Below are positions 34,234 through 42,405 of a stretch of DNA of 64,000 nt, piece after piece. The stretch comes from Pseudomonadota bacterium. GTDB taxonomy: Bacteria; Pseudomonadota; Alphaproteobacteria; Rhizobiales; Xanthobacteraceae. The notes beneath the pieces were generated by a model. The model searched no databases. It saw only the letters and a list, made by a program, of their open reading frames with translations, and had not been told where the DNA came from. How positions within the stretch are numbered: position 1 is the first letter of the stretch; the number at the start of each line of letters is the position of its first letter. A program made the position numbers and the translations under genes. The DNA lies in NCBI GenBank assembly GCA_023387735.1, contig JAEWHP010000032.1:124001-188000 (forward strand). The letters are read 5' to 3'.

Positions 34234-35163
34234 ATGCCCCAACCAGACACTGAACAGCAGGTCGCGGCAGTCCGCGCCTTCAACCGCTTCTACACGCGCA
34301 AGCTTGGCGTGCTGGATCAGCAGCTTCTCGACAGCCCCTACTCGCTGAGCGAGGCGCGGGTGCTGTACGAGCTTGCCTATCGCGAACAGCCTTCAGCCAA
34401 GGAGATTGGCGGCGCGCTGGGCCTCGACGCCGGCTACCTCAGCCGCATCGTGCAGAATTTCGATGACGCCGGCCTGATTACCCGCACGCCGCTGCCATCC
34501 GATCGCCGGCAATACCGGCTCGCGTTGACGGTGAAGGGGCGTCAGACATTCGCAAAGCTCGAGCGCAGCATGCGTGACGAAGTTGCGGCGATGCTGGCGA
34601 AGTTGCCGCACGACAGCAAAGCGCATTTGATCGGGGCGATGGCCCTGATCGAACGGCTGCTAGGCGAATCCGGCGGACTGGCTTCGCCGGCGATCCTGCG
34701 CGAGCCGCGGCCCGGCGACATGGGATGGGTGGTGCAGAGCCACGGCTCGTTTTACGCCCGCGAGTACGGCTTCGATTCCTCCTTCGAGGGCCTCGTCGCC
34801 GAGATCGCAGCAAAATTCCTCGCTTCGTTCGATGCGTCGCGCGAACGCTGCTGGATCGCCGAGATCGAGGGTCAACAAGTCGGCTCGATCTTTCTGGTGC
34901 GGCACACCGACGACGTCGCCAAGCTGCGCCTGCTGCTGGTCGATCCGGCCGGACGCGGACACGGCCTCGGTCACCGGCTGGTCGCCGAATGCATCGCGTT
35001 CGCAAAAGCCTGCGGATATCGAAGGATCACGCTGTGGACACAGAGCATCCTGGTTGCCGCCCGCAGGATCTATCAGGACGCAGGATTCAAGCTGGTCGCC
35101 ACCGAACCGCACCGTAGTTTCGGCCAGGACCTGATCGGTGAAACCTGGGAACTCGAACTGTGA
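34234..35163 (+). CDS. MarR-GNAT fusion regulator/acetyltransferase
   Basis: A 309-residue two-domain protein. The MarR-like winged helix (about 1-145) includes LSEARVLYELAY, LGLDAGYLSRIVQNFDDAGLI and SDRRQYRLALT (recognition helix and wing). The GNAT domain (155-309) has LLLVDPAGRGHGLGHRLV, the acetyl-CoA loop RGHGLG, and ends near the usual strand pattern. Bacterial fusions of this kind bind a small ligand and acetylate it or DNA-bound partners; the ligand is unknown. ATG 34234 has an AGGGAAG box four bases upstream; an ATG eight codons earlier is less likely. An inverted repeat lies in the promoter. Confidence 0.88.
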   Translation: MPQPDTEQQVAAVRAFNRFYTRKLGVLDQQLLDSPYSLSEARVLYELAYREQPSAKEIGGALGLDAGYLSRIVQNFDDAGLITRTPLPSDRRQYRLALTVKGRQTFAKLERSMRDEVAAMLAKLPHDSKAHLIGAMALIERLLGESGGLASPAILREPRPGDMGWVVQSHGSFYAREYGFDSSFEGLVAEIAAKFLASFDASRERCWIAEIEGQQVGSIFLVRHTDDVAKLRLLLVDPAGRGHGLGHRLVAECIAFAKACGYRRITLWTQSILVAARRIYQDAGFKLVATEPHRSFGQDLIGETWELEL

Positions 35164-35202
35164 AGCCGATATGTCGTGGAACCAAGCGTCGCTTAACCCC
35201 CA

Positions 35203-35281
35203 GTCATTCCGGGGCGATGCGTCAGCATCGAACCCTGAATCTCGAGATTCCGGATTCGCGCCCTGCGCGCCCCGGAATGAC
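35203..35281. repeat. Modular palindromic repeat, copy 4
   Basis: GTCATTCCGGGG to CCCGGAATGAC. Modules: GATGC-gtca-GCATC, centre GAATCTCGAGATTC, GCGC-cct-GCGC. Lies between convergent genes. Confidence 0.9.
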
Positions 35282-35289
35282 AACACAGA

Positions 35290-35853
35290 TCAAGCTGAAG
35301 CGCCTTTGGCTTTGGGCCGGCGCATGTGCTCGTCGAGCCGCGGCATGATCTCGACGAAATTGCAGGGGCGCGTGCGATAGTCGAGCTGGGGGCCAAGGAT
35401 GCCGTCCCACGCATCGCGGCAGGCGCCCGGCGACCCCGGCAGGCAGAAGATGAAAGTGGCGCCGGCAACGCCGGCGGTGGCGCGGCTCTGCACGGTCGAG
35501 GCGCCGATCTTGGCGTGGCTCAGCATGTGGAAGGCGATGGAGAAACCATCCATCCGCTTCTCGAACAGCGGCTCGACCGCCTCCGGTGTCACGTCGCGGC
35601 CGGTAAAGCCGGTGCCGCCAGTGGTGATGACGACATCGACGCCGGAATCGGCGATCCACCGCCGGATCACCCCCCGGATCGCCTCGACATCGTCGGTGAC
35701 GATCTCGCGCGCGGCCAGGTGGTGACCGGCGGCGGTCAGCCGGTCGGCCAGCGTCGAGCCGGACTTGTCATCGGCCAGCGAACGCGTGTCCGAGATCGTC
35801 AACACCGCGATGTTCAGCGGCACGAATTGTTTTGAGTCGTCGATGGAGGACAT
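35290..35853 (-). CDS. moaB: Molybdopterin adenylyltransferase-type protein MoaB
   Basis: A 187-residue MogA/MoaB-fold protein of molybdenum cofactor synthesis, which adenylylates molybdopterin before metal insertion. It has LTISDTRSLADDKSG near the N-terminus, TTGGTGFTGRDVTPEAV (80s-90s, the molybdopterin-binding loop) and FCLPGSPGACRDAW. Length is normal. ATG at 35853. No other cofactor gene is beside it, so it seems to stand alone. Repeat copy 4 ends eight bases after the stop codon. Confidence 0.93.
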   Translation of the reverse strand: MSSIDDSKQFVPLNIAVLTISDTRSLADDKSGSTLADRLTAAGHHLAAREIVTDDVEAIRGVIRRWIADSGVDVVITTGGTGFTGRDVTPEAVEPLFEKRMDGFSIAFHMLSHAKIGASTVQSRATAGVAGATFIFCLPGSPGACRDAWDGILGPQLDYRTRPCNFVEIMPRLDEHMRRPKAKGASA

Positions 35854-35973
35854 GACTGCTTCTTTTTGACATGCCCGCGCTTTTCCCGGGCGCTACGGCT
35901 TCAACCTGTCTCTAAAGCAATGACCTGGATAGCCGGACATGTGCGCGAAGACGCGCTTCGCGCTTTTGTCCGT

Positions 35974-36906
35974 CTACTGCACCGCTCCCTGAGCAAACGT
36001 ATTGCAGGCCTGCACCGTGCCCTGCTGGAAGCCGGTCATGAACCACTGCCTGCGTTGCGCCGCGGAGCCGTGCGTGAAGCTGTCGGGCACCACCCTGCCC
36101 GTCGACTGCCGCTGCAACGTGTCGTCGCCGATCGCGGTTGCCGTGCGCAAGGCCGCGTCGATGTCGCCGTCCTCGAGGAAGCCCGGCCGCTTCTGGGCCT
36201 CGCGATTGACCCAGACGCCGGCGAGACAATCCGCCTGCAGCTCGACCTTGACCTGCAGCGCGTTGGCTTCCGCCTTGCTGCCGGCCTGCTGCTGCAGCCG
36301 CTGCACCCGCGGCAGGATGCCGAGCAGGTTCTGGATGTGATGGCCCGCCTCATGCGCGATGATGTAGGCCGTCGTGAACTTGCACGCGCTGCCCGAGCAA
36401 CCGCGAAAACGCGTCTCGACCTCGCGGAAGAACGCGGTGTCGAGGAATATCTGCTTGTCCGGCGGGCAGTAGAACGGCCCCATTGCCGACTGAGCCATGC
36501 CGCAGCGTCCGCCATTGGTGGCGTTCTTGAACAGCACGATGCGCGGTCCCGTATAATTCTGACCGCTGGCCTGGAAGATCTCGCTCCAGCGATCGTCGAT
36601 TTCGCCGAGAATGCCGGCGATCATGCTGCCGACCTCGTCCTTGGGCGCGCCGGTCTTCGCCGGTCCCGAACGGCGATCGGTCTGATAGGTCGGCGCCTGG
36701 TTGCCGCCGGTGAGAATCTCGGCGCCGCCGATCAGCAGGCGCGGATCGATGCCGAAGGCGTAGCCGACGAGGCCGAGGATGATGATGGTGCCGATGCCGA
36801 GCCCGCCGCCGCCCATCGGCAGGCCGAAGCCGCCGCCGCCACCCCCACCGCTATCGTCGCGACGATCATCGATCTGGTCGCTGCGGCGGAAATCATCGTA
36901 ACGCAT
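35974..36906 (-). CDS. YpfJ/KPN_02809-type neutral zinc metallopeptidase
   Basis: A 310-residue membrane-anchored peptidase. A Gly-rich low-complexity stretch (about 20-36) precedes one transmembrane helix (38-52). The domain faces the periplasm and carries YIIAHEAGHHIQN with zinc ligands His185 and His189, plus a downstream ELQADCLAGVW that supplies the third ligand. Cysteine pairs around 135-175 may form disulfides. The family is widespread and its substrate is unknown. ATG at 36906. No operon partner. Confidence 0.92.
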   Translation of the reverse strand: MRYDDFRRSDQIDDRRDDSGGGGGGGFGLPMGGGGLGIGTIIILGLVGYAFGIDPRLLIGGAEILTGGNQAPTYQTDRRSGPAKTGAPKDEVGSMIAGILGEIDDRWSEIFQASGQNYTGPRIVLFKNATNGGRCGMAQSAMGPFYCPPDKQIFLDTAFFREVETRFRGCSGSACKFTTAYIIAHEAGHHIQNLLGILPRVQRLQQQAGSKAEANALQVKVELQADCLAGVWVNREAQKRPGFLEDGDIDAALRTATAIGDDTLQRQSTGRVVPDSFTHGSAAQRRQWFMTGFQQGTVQACNTFAQGAVQ

Positions 36907-37062
36907 GGCGGTATTTCCTCATCCCGGCTGTTGGCTCAATACCTAACGCAGTAGTCACGTAAAATTTCCATTCCATTAATCAATAACCCGTCCGGCAAAT
37001 ATTGCCTAGTACATCCAAACCCGCAATCTTTCCGGGCAATCTCTTCTCAGCAACAATACCGA

Positions 37063-37078
37063 TTAAGTCGATTTTTAC
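37063..37078 (+). promoter_or_regulatory. Candidate CtrA binding site upstream of ccrM
   Basis: TTAA-N7-TTTAC (TTAAGTCGATTTTTAC), one mismatch from the alphaproteobacterial CtrA consensus TTAA-N7-TTAAC. It lies about 80 bases upstream of the ccrM start codon. In Caulobacter, CtrA drives ccrM late in the cell cycle. Confidence 0.45.
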
Positions 37079-37139
37079 TTTGCCGGGTCAATGTAGCGCC
37101 AGTCGGTTGTTTAGTCCCGCGTCGCCGGCAGCGTCGCCT

Positions 37140-37158
37140 GAGTCAGAGTAATTGAGTC
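37140..37158. promoter_or_regulatory. Two GANTC sites abutting the ccrM start
   Basis: GAGTC at 37140-37144 and 37154-37158, the latter ending exactly where ATG begins. GANTC is the target of the encoded enzyme, so methylation state could feed back on its own expression, as reported for Caulobacter ccrM. Confidence 0.6.
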
Positions 37159-38292
37159 ATGGTTGTGTCGCGTCGCGGGGCGTCTGCAAGGGCGCCCCGC
37201 ACTAAATTCGAGCCTGATTCCAGCGCTCGTATCGTCGTCGGCGATTGCGTCGCCGAGATGTCGAAGCTTCCGGCCGGTTCGGTCGATCTGGTGTTCGCAG
37301 ATCCCCCGTATAACCTGCAGCTGAAGGGCGAACTCAAGCGCCCCGACGAATCCCATGTCGATGCCGTCAACAACGACTGGGACAAGTTTTCATCCTTCGC
37401 GGCTTACGACGATTTCACCCGCGCATGGCTGCTCGCCTGCCGCCGGATCATGAAGCCGTCGGCGACGCTGTGGGTGATCGGCTCCTACCACAACATTTTC
37501 CGCGTCGGCTCGATCATGCAGGACCTCGGCTTCTGGGTCCTCAACGACATCGTCTGGCGCAAGTCCAATCCGATGCCGAATTTCCGTGGCCGCCGCTTCA
37601 CCAATGCGCACGAAACCATGATCTGGGCCGCGCGTGACGAAAAGGCCAAGGGCTATACGTTCAACTATGAAGCGTTGAAGGCCGCCAACGAGGACGTGCA
37701 GGCGCGTTCCGACTGGCTGATTCCGCTTTGCACCGGCGAAGAGCGCCTCAAGGGCGCCGATGGCAAGAAAGTGCACCCGACCCAGAAGCCCGAGGGCCTG
37801 CTGGCGCGCGTGCTACTGTCGTCGTCGAAGCCCGGCGATCTCGTGATCGATCCCTTCAACGGCACCGGCACGACCGGCGCCGTGGCAAAACGTCTCGGCC
37901 GCCGCTACATCGGCTTCGAACGCGACCAGACCTATGCCAAAGCGGCCGAAGCGCGGATCGCCGCGATCGAACCGCTGCCCGAGGCAACGCTGGCGCCGTT
38001 CATGACCGCGCGCGAAGCGCCCCGCGTGGCATTCTCCGAACTGATCGAGCGCGGCATGATTCCGCCAGGTACCAGGCTCGTGGATTCCAAGAAACGCCAT
38101 GGCGCGCTCGTCCGTGCCGACGGCGCCATCATGCTCGGCGACAAGGTCGGCTCGATCCACCGCATCGGCGCGGTGGCGCAAGGCGCGCCGGCCTGCAACG
38201 GCTGGACCTTCTGGCACGTCGAAACCAAGAACGGCCTGCGGCTGATCGACGAACTGCGGGCCGAAATTCGCTCCGAAATGGCTGTAGGCTAA
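37159..38292 (+). CDS. ccrM: CcrM-type adenine DNA methyltransferase (GANTC)
   Basis: A 377-residue beta-class N6-adenine methyltransferase that methylates GANTC after replication and sets cell-cycle gene timing. The catalytic motif DPPYNL (48-53) precedes the SAM motif DPFNGTGTTG (230-239), the beta-class order. The C-terminal 90 residues (about 285-375) form the CcrM-specific DNA-binding extension. ATG at 37159. Overall length and motif spacing match the alphaproteobacterial essential enzyme. A candidate CtrA site and two GANTC sites lie upstream. No restriction partner is nearby, which fits an orphan regulatory methyltransferase. Confidence 0.97.
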   Translation: MVVSRRGASARAPRTKFEPDSSARIVVGDCVAEMSKLPAGSVDLVFADPPYNLQLKGELKRPDESHVDAVNNDWDKFSSFAAYDDFTRAWLLACRRIMKPSATLWVIGSYHNIFRVGSIMQDLGFWVLNDIVWRKSNPMPNFRGRRFTNAHETMIWAARDEKAKGYTFNYEALKAANEDVQARSDWLIPLCTGEERLKGADGKKVHPTQKPEGLLARVLLSSSKPGDLVIDPFNGTGTTGAVAKRLGRRYIGFERDQTYAKAAEARIAAIEPLPEATLAPFMTAREAPRVAFSELIERGMIPPGTRLVDSKKRHGALVRADGAIMLGDKVGSIHRIGAVAQGAPACNGWTFWHVETKNGLRLIDELRAEIRSEMAVG

Positions 38293-38338
38293 TCCTGCCC
38301 TCGATTGGCACGCGCGCGGCCAAATCGATAGATCGGCA

Positions 38339-38411
38339 GGACGGGTAGAGCGCAGCGAAACCCATCAATCGCTCGCGCATAGGGATGGGTTTCGCTGCGC
38401 TCTACCCATCC
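38339..38411. repeat. 28-bp inverted repeat (GGGTAGAGCGCAGCGAAACCC family)
   Basis: Left arm 38339-38366 and right arm 38384-38411 are complementary except for one base pair, with a 17-base loop. Sequence runs GGACGGGTAGAGCGCAGCG into GAAACCCATC and back. It lies 47 bases after ccrM and could end its transcript, although no T-run follows. Confidence 0.9.
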
Positions 38412-38616
38412 CACAGGCTGGCACCTCGAGAAGAACGGCCCGACAACGCACGGAATCATGCATAGCGGCCAACGGATATGCCGCGAAATATGCCGTTGCC
38501 CACGGCTTGCGCAGGCTCAGCGATCGACGGGCATGGCAGCCGTGTCACGATCGTGAGCGTTTTCGCTCCCATTTTCGGGTATGCTCTGCACAATCATTTC
38601 CTTCGAGATTCTTCCA
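38412..38616. other. Intergenic stretch after the ccrM repeat
   Basis: No gene recognised apart from the weak start region of the next ORF. A small GAGCG/CGCTC hairpin lies at 38556-38569. Confidence 0.4.
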
Positions 38617-38946
38617 ATGCGCTCGCGAAACTCCGAGTCGTTCATCGTGTTGCCGTTGCTGCCGATCTTCCTGCTCGGCGCCTTCCCGATGCTGCTGTTG
38701 AGCCTGATGGGTCCCGCCGGACTGGTCATCCTCGGCATCCTCATCGCCTCCGTCGGGCTGACAGACGTGCTGGAGTCCAACAGCGCCTACAGCGAGCAGA
38801 TCATCGTCCACGGCTACACGCGCGGGACCGAACGCGCGATCCAGCGGACCAATCTGCGATCGGAGATCCGCTTTGCCGTCACCATGATCGTCGCGGGCGC
38901 AGGACTTGCCGCCGCAGGGCTCTACGGCGTCTTCTGCTACGGCTGA
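38617..38946 (+). CDS. Hypothetical membrane protein
   Basis: A 109-residue protein with two to three hydrophobic segments: about 8-45 (LPLLPIFLLGAFPMLLLSLMG and GLVILGILIASVGL) and a C-terminal one (MIVAGAGLAAAGLYGVF). A polar middle joins them. No family recognised. The ATG at 38617 is chosen because the sequence before it is non-hydrophobic and unlike a signal; an ATG at 38581 adds 12 residues. Neither has a strong ribosome site, so the start is uncertain. It converges with the chemotaxis gene, 12 bases apart. Confidence 0.5.
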   Translation: MRSRNSESFIVLPLLPIFLLGAFPMLLLSLMGPAGLVILGILIASVGLTDVLESNSAYSEQIIVHGYTRGTERAIQRTNLRSEIRFAVTMIVAGAGLAAAGLYGVFCYG

Positions 38947-38958
38947 TCGCAATCGCGA

Positions 38959-40311
38959 TCAGCCCGCGCGCGCAGCCAAACGCGGCGCGCCGGATCCGGC
39001 CTGATCGACCAGATTTCCTCTGGCGTGACCCAGATAGGTCCTGATCTCCCTGGTCAGCAGGCCGGACTGGGACGACAGATCTTCCGACGCGGTCATGGTC
39101 GATGCCGCGAGTTGCTCGGTATCCCCAGCGGTCTGCGCCAGCGCCTGGATGTCGGTGGCGATTTGCCCGACGACGGCAAACGCGTCGTCGATGTTGCGGG
39201 CGATCTCGGCGGTCGCCTGGGATTGCACGTGCGATGCCTCGGCCACCTTGCCGGTAATGTCGTTGACCTCCGCGATCACGGTGCCGATCTCGGTAATCGA
39301 GACGCCGACGCGGTCGGCCGCGGACTGCACCTGCCCCACCTGGGTTTCGATCTCTGCCGTGAAGTTCGCCGTCTGCGTTGCCAGCGCCTTGACCTCATGG
39401 GCGACCACGGCGAAGCCGCGCCCGGCGTCGCCGGCGCGCGCAGCCTCGATCGTCGCATTCAGCGCCAGAAGGTTGGTCTGGCTGGCGATCGCGTTGATCG
39501 ACTTGACGACATCGCTGATGCGGGCCGCAACATCCCTCAACACGTCGACGCTGCCGGCGGCATCGGTGACGCGCTCCACCGCGCGCCCGGCGATGTCCGA
39601 CGAGCGCTGAATATCGGCGCCCACTTCGCTCGCCTTGGAGGAAAGCTGTGCAGTCGCCGACACGACCGACTGCAGGTTGGCGGCGGCCTGCCCGGAGGCC
39701 GCGCCGATCGAAGTGATACGCTCGCGCGTGGTGGAAGCGCCGCCGCGCAGGTTGCCCGCGGTTCCGCTCATCTCCGCCGCGCCGTTATCCAGCGCTGCAA
39801 CGATGGCACTCACGCTGCCCTCCAGTTCGGCGGTTTGACGTTCGAACTGCCGAATCCGGATCTCGATGCTCGACGTCGCGTCGTTGATCGTGTGGGCGCC
39901 CTGCAGCAACGCGCCATGCAGCCCGTCCGGCAGGATCCGCCGGTAATACTTGTTGTGATGGACCGCATCCATCGCCGCCGTCGCCTCGCGGACGAAAGCA
40001 TCGCAGCCGTCGATCATGTCATTGACCGCGTGGAGCAACTCAGTGGCGCTGTCATGCTCCGGAATCGCGAGCACGCGGGCCTCGAAATCGCCAGCAGCAA
40101 TCCGCCGGCAGACGTCCTTCGCCTGCCGCATCAGGCGCGCCGTGCCAGCAATCCAGAACATCGCAAGACCGAGGCAGGCGATCGCTGCCGCCTCGATCGC
40201 GACGAAAGCGCGAGGGTAATTCAGCCAAAGCAAAACCATCGCGGCCAGCGATCCGCAGATCGCGGCCGCAATGCTAAGCAGCGCTCTTGAGAGAGAAGAC
40301 GAGTTCTTCAT
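38959..40311 (-). CDS. Methyl-accepting chemotaxis transducer, Aer-type (no periplasmic domain)
   Basis: A 450-residue signal transducer. Two transmembrane helices lie back to back (about 9-29 and 34-55) with almost no loop between them, so there is no periplasmic sensor. A HAMP-like segment follows (60-115), then a long coiled coil and the highly conserved hairpin tip INAIASQTNLLALNATIEAARAG with GRGFAVVAHEVKALA. This is the lower half of an aerotaxis receptor; the PAS sensor half is made from the adjacent overlapping gene. It would relay redox state to CheA/CheW. Coupled translation is likely, as the ATG at 40311 lies inside the end of the PAS gene. Confidence 0.9.
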   Translation of the reverse strand: MKNSSSLSRALLSIAAAICGSLAAMVLLWLNYPRAFVAIEAAAIACLGLAMFWIAGTARLMRQAKDVCRRIAAGDFEARVLAIPEHDSATELLHAVNDMIDGCDAFVREATAAMDAVHHNKYYRRILPDGLHGALLQGAHTINDATSSIEIRIRQFERQTAELEGSVSAIVAALDNGAAEMSGTAGNLRGGASTTRERITSIGAASGQAAANLQSVVSATAQLSSKASEVGADIQRSSDIAGRAVERVTDAAGSVDVLRDVAARISDVVKSINAIASQTNLLALNATIEAARAGDAGRGFAVVAHEVKALATQTANFTAEIETQVGQVQSAADRVGVSITEIGTVIAEVNDITGKVAEASHVQSQATAEIARNIDDAFAVVGQIATDIQALAQTAGDTEQLAASTMTASEDLSSQSGLLTREIRTYLGHARGNLVDQAGSGAPRLAARAG

Positions 40312-40810
40312 AGGCGACTTTCTTCGACGCGACGAAATCGGTCAGGGCCTTGAAGCCCGCGGCGAGCGCCTCTTTCCCGTTGGCGTGGCTGCGTTCGATC
40401 CTGAGCACGTCGGCGTAGAGCGGCACGATGATTGTTTCGATCACGTCGCGATCGGGGGCGCGGCGGTTGGAATGGTATCCGATCATTTCGCCGCTGGCGT
40501 CGTAGGACGGCGTGACGTGCGCGAAGACCCAGTAGTGATCGCCATTCCTGGCCATGTTCTTGACGAAGGCGAATATCTCGCGGCGATCCTCGATGGTCTC
40601 CCACAGCAGGCGGAATACGCTGCGCGGCATGTCCGGATGGCGGATGATGCTGTGGGGCTGGCCGATCAGTTCGGCTTCGCGATAGCCTGCAATTTTGCAG
40701 AACAGGCTGTTGGCGTAGGTCAGGCGTCCCCTGAGGTCGGTCTTCGAAACGATCATTTCGGAAACGGGAAAGAAGGTCTCGCGACCGCTCGGGGTGACGT
40801 GGTTGGCCAT
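40274..40810 (-). CDS. Aer-like PAS domain sensor protein
   Basis: A 178-residue cytoplasmic PAS protein whose domain (about 12-125) matches the flavin-binding PAS of the E. coli aerotaxis receptor: IVSKTDLRGRLTYANSLFC, GQPHSIIRHPDMP and NGDHYWVFAHVTP are all Aer signatures. A helical tail follows, matching the Aer F1 linker, and ends where the next gene begins. The gene overlaps the chemotaxis transducer by 38 bases in another frame. ATG 40810 with a GGAAA box. It senses redox state through FAD in relatives; whether FAD binds here is an inference. Confidence 0.88.
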   Translation of the reverse strand: MANHVTPSGRETFFPVSEMIVSKTDLRGRLTYANSLFCKIAGYREAELIGQPHSIIRHPDMPRSVFRLLWETIEDRREIFAFVKNMARNGDHYWVFAHVTPSYDASGEMIGYHSNRRAPDRDVIETIIVPLYADVLRIERSHANGKEALAAGFKALTDFVASKKVAYEELVFSLKSAA

Positions 40811-41084
40811 TCTGGTTTCCGTTGCGCATCGCCGTTGAGTGCGCCTGGCCAAGGGTTAGAAACCCGAACTGAATTTTGTCTTAAGGACTGAGCGATTTGA
40901 GAATTTTTGGATCGACGACGCGTGCTCGCGATCGAAAACAACCATAGCTGGCACTGTCTCGACACCTCGTCACGAACTCTTCGGTTGCGTTTGCTGGCAG
41001 AACTGGCGCATTGACATCCCTGCCCGCGGCAGTGCCGCCGCGCCCCGACCATTTGTCGGTAACGAGAGCCAGGGAGAATTCTGA

Positions 41085-41771
41085 ATGCTCAAATTCTATT
41101 TCAACGGATCGCCCAACCCGACCAAGGTCGCGCTCTTCCTCGAGGAAGCCGGCATCGCCTATGAGCCGGTTGCCGTCGACACCCGCAGGGGCGACCAGTT
41201 CAAGCCGGAATATCTCGCCATCAATCCGAACGCCAAGGTGCCCGCGATCGACGACGACGGCATCAAGGTCTTCGACAGCAACGCCATCCTGCTTTATCTC
41301 GCGGAAAAGACCGGCAAGTTTCTCCCGGCAAATACGCCGGCCAATCGCGGCGAACTACTGTCGTGGCTGATGTTCGTCGCTACCGGCATCGGCCCGTTCT
41401 CCGGCCAGGCCGTGCACTTCAAGCATTTCGCGCCGGAAAAGGTCGACTACGCCCATAACCGCTACCAGTTCGAGGCGCAGCGGCATTACGGCATTCTCAA
41501 CGACCATCTCGCCACCCGCCGCTACATGGTCGGCGATACCTACACCATCGTCGACATGGACGTCTGGGGCTGGGCGCGCATGATGGCCTTCGTCATGGGC
41601 GAGGACGCAGTGGCGAAATTTCCCAACGTCAAGAAGCTGGTCGACGAGATCTCGGCAAGGCCTGCGGCCGCCAAGGCGATCGCGCTGAAGGACAATTTCA
41701 AGTTCAAGGCGGAGATGGACGACGAAGCGCGCGGCAACATGTTCAAGCACCTGAAGATCAAGGCGGCCTGA
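41085..41771 (+). CDS. Glutathione S-transferase (first)
   Basis: A 228-residue GST. The thioredoxin-like N-domain starts MLKFYFNGSPNPTKVALFLEE and includes AINPNAKVPAIDDDGIKVFDSNAILLYLAEK, the cis-Pro glutathione site (parts quoted). The helical C-domain follows. The pattern around NPTKV resembles the nu/YghU-type disulfide-bond reductases, which bind two glutathiones. ATG at 41085 with AGGGAGAA nine bases upstream. It is monocistronic; a hairpin repeat follows. Confidence 0.92.
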   Translation: MLKFYFNGSPNPTKVALFLEEAGIAYEPVAVDTRRGDQFKPEYLAINPNAKVPAIDDDGIKVFDSNAILLYLAEKTGKFLPANTPANRGELLSWLMFVATGIGPFSGQAVHFKHFAPEKVDYAHNRYQFEAQRHYGILNDHLATRRYMVGDTYTIVDMDVWGWARMMAFVMGEDAVAKFPNVKKLVDEISARPAAAKAIALKDNFKFKAEMDDEARGNMFKHLKIKAA

Positions 41772-41783
41772 TCGAGAAGATCG

Positions 41784-41870
41784 TAGGGTGGGCAAAGGCG
41801 CACTTGCGCCGTGCCCACCATTCACGCCCTGCTCGCGATGGTGGGCACGCTTCGCTTTGCCCACCCTACA
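41784..41870. repeat. GTAGGGTGGGC/GCCCACCCTAC composite repeat
   Basis: Outer arms GTAGGGTGGGCAAAG and CTTTGCCCACCCTAC pair perfectly. Inside are a GGCGCA-ctt-GCGCC hairpin and an inner GTGCCCACC/GGTGGGCAC pair. It lies 12 bases after the GST stop and 18 before the stop of the SnoaL-like gene. Confidence 0.9.
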
Positions 41871-41888
41871 AACACGCTGCTCTATTAA

Positions 41889-42314
41889 TTACACCGCCAC
41901 CTTCCGTTCTTCCGGGAACGGCCCGAGCACGCGCTCGACCAGCGCGGAATCGCAATATTCCTTGATCTGCCTGATCTTGCCGTCCTCGATGCGCCAGACC
42001 ATGCAGTACTGATTGTCGTAGCGTTCGCCTGCCTTGGTGACGTTGTCGCCGCGGGCCTCGACCACGACAAAATCGCCTTCCGCGATGAAGTTGAACGCCA
42101 CCGTACGCGGCCGGACGGCGAAGAACGAGCGGAAGTGGCCCATCAGGCCGTTGTTGATGGCGTCGCGCCCCTTGAATTCATGCGACCACGAATATTGCCC
42201 GGTGACGACCCAGGTCGCGTCCTCGGCCAGGTTGTCGAGGAACGTGGTCCCGCTCCGGTTGGCGGAATCCGTGTAGACCTGCTGGACGAGTTTCTTGTTG
42301 GCTGCTGCGCTCAT
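41889..42314 (-). CDS. SnoaL/NTF2-like protein
   Basis: A 141-residue NTF2-fold protein: N-terminal helix ANKKLVQQVYTDSANRSG, then alternating strands and the C-terminal VWRIEDGKIRQIKEYCDSALVER. Such proteins are small hydrolases, isomerases or ligand binders. The active-site pair is not obvious, so no activity can be named. ATG at 42314. Divergent from a LysR gene, so it is a likely LysR target. Confidence 0.85.
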   Translation of the reverse strand: MSAAANKKLVQQVYTDSANRSGTTFLDNLAEDATWVVTGQYSWSHEFKGRDAINNGLMGHFRSFFAVRPRTVAFNFIAEGDFVVVEARGDNVTKAGERYDNQYCMVWRIEDGKIRQIKEYCDSALVERVLGPFPEERKVAV

Positions 42315-42405
42315 GGCGGCTTCTCCTTTTTGATCCGTATTTCAGATCATCGCGCGCGGCCCGTCATTCTTCCAATCGATAGCTGGTATGATATATATTC
42401 GTTCC

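Noticed and set aside
35863..35973. Start-region ORFs after moaB toward the metallopeptidase
   Set aside because: Short frames without ribosome sites, in DNA antisense to nothing conserved; treated as ordinary intergenic sequence.
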